Of a DNA stretch of 64,000 nucleotides, positions 62,758 to 64,000 are shown one piece after another. Below the pieces are notes generated by a model. The model made no database searches, was not told the origin of the DNA, and saw nothing but the letters and a program-made list of their open reading frames with translations. Position 1 is the stretch's first letter. The number at the start of each line of letters is the position of its first letter. The stretch comes from Mycobacterium lepraemurium (lineage in GTDB: Bacteria > Actinomycetota > Actinomycetes > Mycobacteriales > Mycobacteriaceae): positions 2,914,001 to 2,978,000 of the forward strand of contig CP021238.1 in assembly GCA_002291465.1 (NCBI GenBank), given 5' to 3'. A program made the translations under genes and the position numbers.

Positions 62758-64000
62758 TCAGAGCTCCCCGGCGTCCATCGCTTCCTTGACCTCCTGGGCG
62801 TGCGCGACCTGTTCGGACGTGTAGCCGATGAACAGCGCCGCGGCACCCACGATGACGGCCACCCCGGCGACCCACAGCAGCCCGTAGGTGTAGCCGTGGT
62901 CGAGCGCCTGCAACTGAGCGTCGTTCATGGTCTTCACCGGGCCGGTGGTGCCGCCCAGATACAGTGTGCGCGAGGTGATCACGGCCTGGACGACGGCCAG
63001 CACCAGCGGTCCGCCCAGGCTCTGCAGCATCAGCGTGACCGCGGATACCGGGCCGATTTGGTCGAAACCCACGCCGGCGATGGCCGACAGGGTCAGCGGG
63101 ACGACGGCCATGCCGATGCCGATGCCGCCGACCACGATGGGCAGCACCAGGTTCGGGAAGTAGGGAACACCGCGGTGCATGCACCACCACCCGTAGAGCA
63201 TGGCGAGCACCAGCAGGTAGCCGCCGACGATGGTCAGCACCCGCGGCGAGAACCGCGCCACCAGTTGCGAGGAGACGCCCAGACCGATGCCCATCGCGAT
63301 GACGAACGGGATGAAGCCCACCCCGGCGCGCAGCGCGCTGTAGCCGAGGATGTCCTGCACGTACAGGCCGATGCACACGGTCAGGGTGAACATGACGCCG
63401 CCGGCCAAGAAGATCGCGATGAAGGTGACCAGCCGGTCGCGGTCGCGGAACAGGTCGAACGGCACCACCGGGTTTTCCGCGGTGCGCTCCACGATGACGA
63501 AGGCCAGGGCAGCGCCCAGTGCGACCACACCGGAGCTGATGGTGGTCAGCGAGATCCAGCCCTTCTCCGGGCCCATCGAAAAGGCGAACACGGCGGCGGT
63601 GCACGCCAGGGTGGCCAGCACGGCGCCGGCGGCGTCCAGTTTCATCCGCTCGCGGTTGGTCTCGCGCAGCGCGGTGCGGGCCAGGTACATCATCACCAGC
63701 CCGATCGGCACGTTCACCAAAAACGCCAGCCGCCAGGACACCTCGGTCAGCGCCCCGCCGACCACCAGGCCCATCACCGAGCCAACCGCCGTCATCGCGG
63801 CGAACACCGCCGTCGCGAAGTTACGGGCGGGCCCCTTGGGGAAAGTGGTGGCGACCAGCGCCAGGCCCGTCGGTGAGGCGATGGCCGACCCGACCCCCTG
63901 CGAGAGCCGGGCGATCACCATGGTCGCCTCGTCCCAGGCGACCGCGCACAGCACCGAGGAGATGGTGAACAGCGCGACACCGACGATGAAGGTGCGTTTG
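62758..64000 (-). CDS. efpA: EfpA-like MFS efflux transporter (5' end outside window)
   Basis: At least 413 residues of a 14-helix DHA2-type drug:proton antiporter, entering from the right edge (KRTFIVGVALFTISSVLCAV is the first part seen). RLSQGVGSAIASPTGLALVA and VGGALTEVSWRLAFLVNVPI are the DHA2 motif C region and following helix; the C-terminal helices end AGVAVIVGAAALFIGYTSEQ and the tail EAMDAGEL. Position next to proS matches Rv2846c EfpA. Open throughout the visible part. Confidence 0.88.
   Translation of the reverse strand, partial: KRTFIVGVALFTISSVLCAVAWDEATMVIARLSQGVGSAIASPTGLALVATTFPKGPARNFATAVFAAMTAVGSVMGLVVGGALTEVSWRLAFLVNVPIGLVMMYLARTALRETNRERMKLDAAGAVLATLACTAAVFAFSMGPEKGWISLTTISSGVVALGAALAFVIVERTAENPVVPFDLFRDRDRLVTFIAIFLAGGVMFTLTVCIGLYVQDILGYSALRAGVGFIPFVIAMGIGLGVSSQLVARFSPRVLTIVGGYLLVLAMLYGWWCMHRGVPYFPNLVLPIVVGGIGIGMAVVPLTLSAIAGVGFDQIGPVSAVTLMLQSLGGPLVLAVVQAVITSRTLYLGGTTGPVKTMNDAQLQALDHGYTYGLLWVAGVAVIVGAAALFIGYTSEQVAHAQEVKEAMDAGEL

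Overview
The window is high-GC actinobacterial DNA with the gene repertoire of a slow-growing Mycobacterium. Two gene orders match M. tuberculosis: irtB/irtA plus lprD to Rv1322 (about 19-24 kb and 27-48 kb), and echA16 followed by nrnA-rbfA-infB-ylxR-nusA-rimP-proS-efpA (about 50-64 kb). PE/PPE genes are absent and there is an extra acyl-CoA catabolic island, which points to the M. avium complex. Many accessory genes carry frameshifts, internal stops or deletions, while long housekeeping genes are clean. This fits a member undergoing genome decay; M. lepraemurium is my best guess, by inference only.

Layout. 1-18 kb: a CoA-thioester catabolic island (SDRs, four crotonases, three adenylate-forming CoA ligases, two acyl-CoA dehydrogenases, a thiolase, a class III CoA-transferase, a thioesterase, a mycofactocin-type SDR, TetR and GntR regulators). 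Most of its enzymes are broken. 18-19.2 kb: a broken phosphotransferase-like gene. 19.3-23.7 kb: intact irtA-irtB mycobactin importer behind an IdeR-like box. 23.7-27.4 kb: a DUF393 remnant, a small charged protein, and a ~3 kb insertion bounded by 26-bp repeats of the tRNA-Leu 3' end, carrying an LppA-family lipoprotein and a frameshifted DUF1023 hydrolase. 27.4-35.9 kb: lprD (internal stop), a DUF3817 protein, rdgB, a slippage-broken small gene, rph, a cAMP phosphodiesterase-type MBL protein, murI, rhomboid, a P1 peptidase, DUF2017, clpS and pncB. The mec-cysO-cysM block expected between the rhomboid gene and the P1 peptidase is missing. 36-45 kb: ruined dinG and intact glgP, glgE and glgB (alpha-glucan metabolism). 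45-48.2 kb: a thioredoxin-like gene, fadA4 with a stop codon, a deleted methylmalonyl-CoA epimerase, and an Rv1322-like gene. 48.2-49.3 kb: a dead IS630-family element at a synteny breakpoint, followed by the tail of a CocE/NonD hydrolase. 49.7-64 kb: DUF1802, DUF2277, echA16, a broken secreted protein, the intact translation operon nrnA-rbfA-infB-ylxR-nusA-rimP, two envelope proteins, proS, a broken Eis-like acetyltransferase, and efpA running off the edge.

Working together: iron-siderophore import, glycogen/GlgE glucan turnover, peptidoglycan precursor supply, NAD salvage and the translation machinery are preserved. Lipid/CoA catabolism, a DNA-repair helicase, propionate-linked enzymes and the alternative cysteine route are eroded or missing. 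The decay pattern, the tRNA-targeted insertion and the IS breakpoint are the most informative features.
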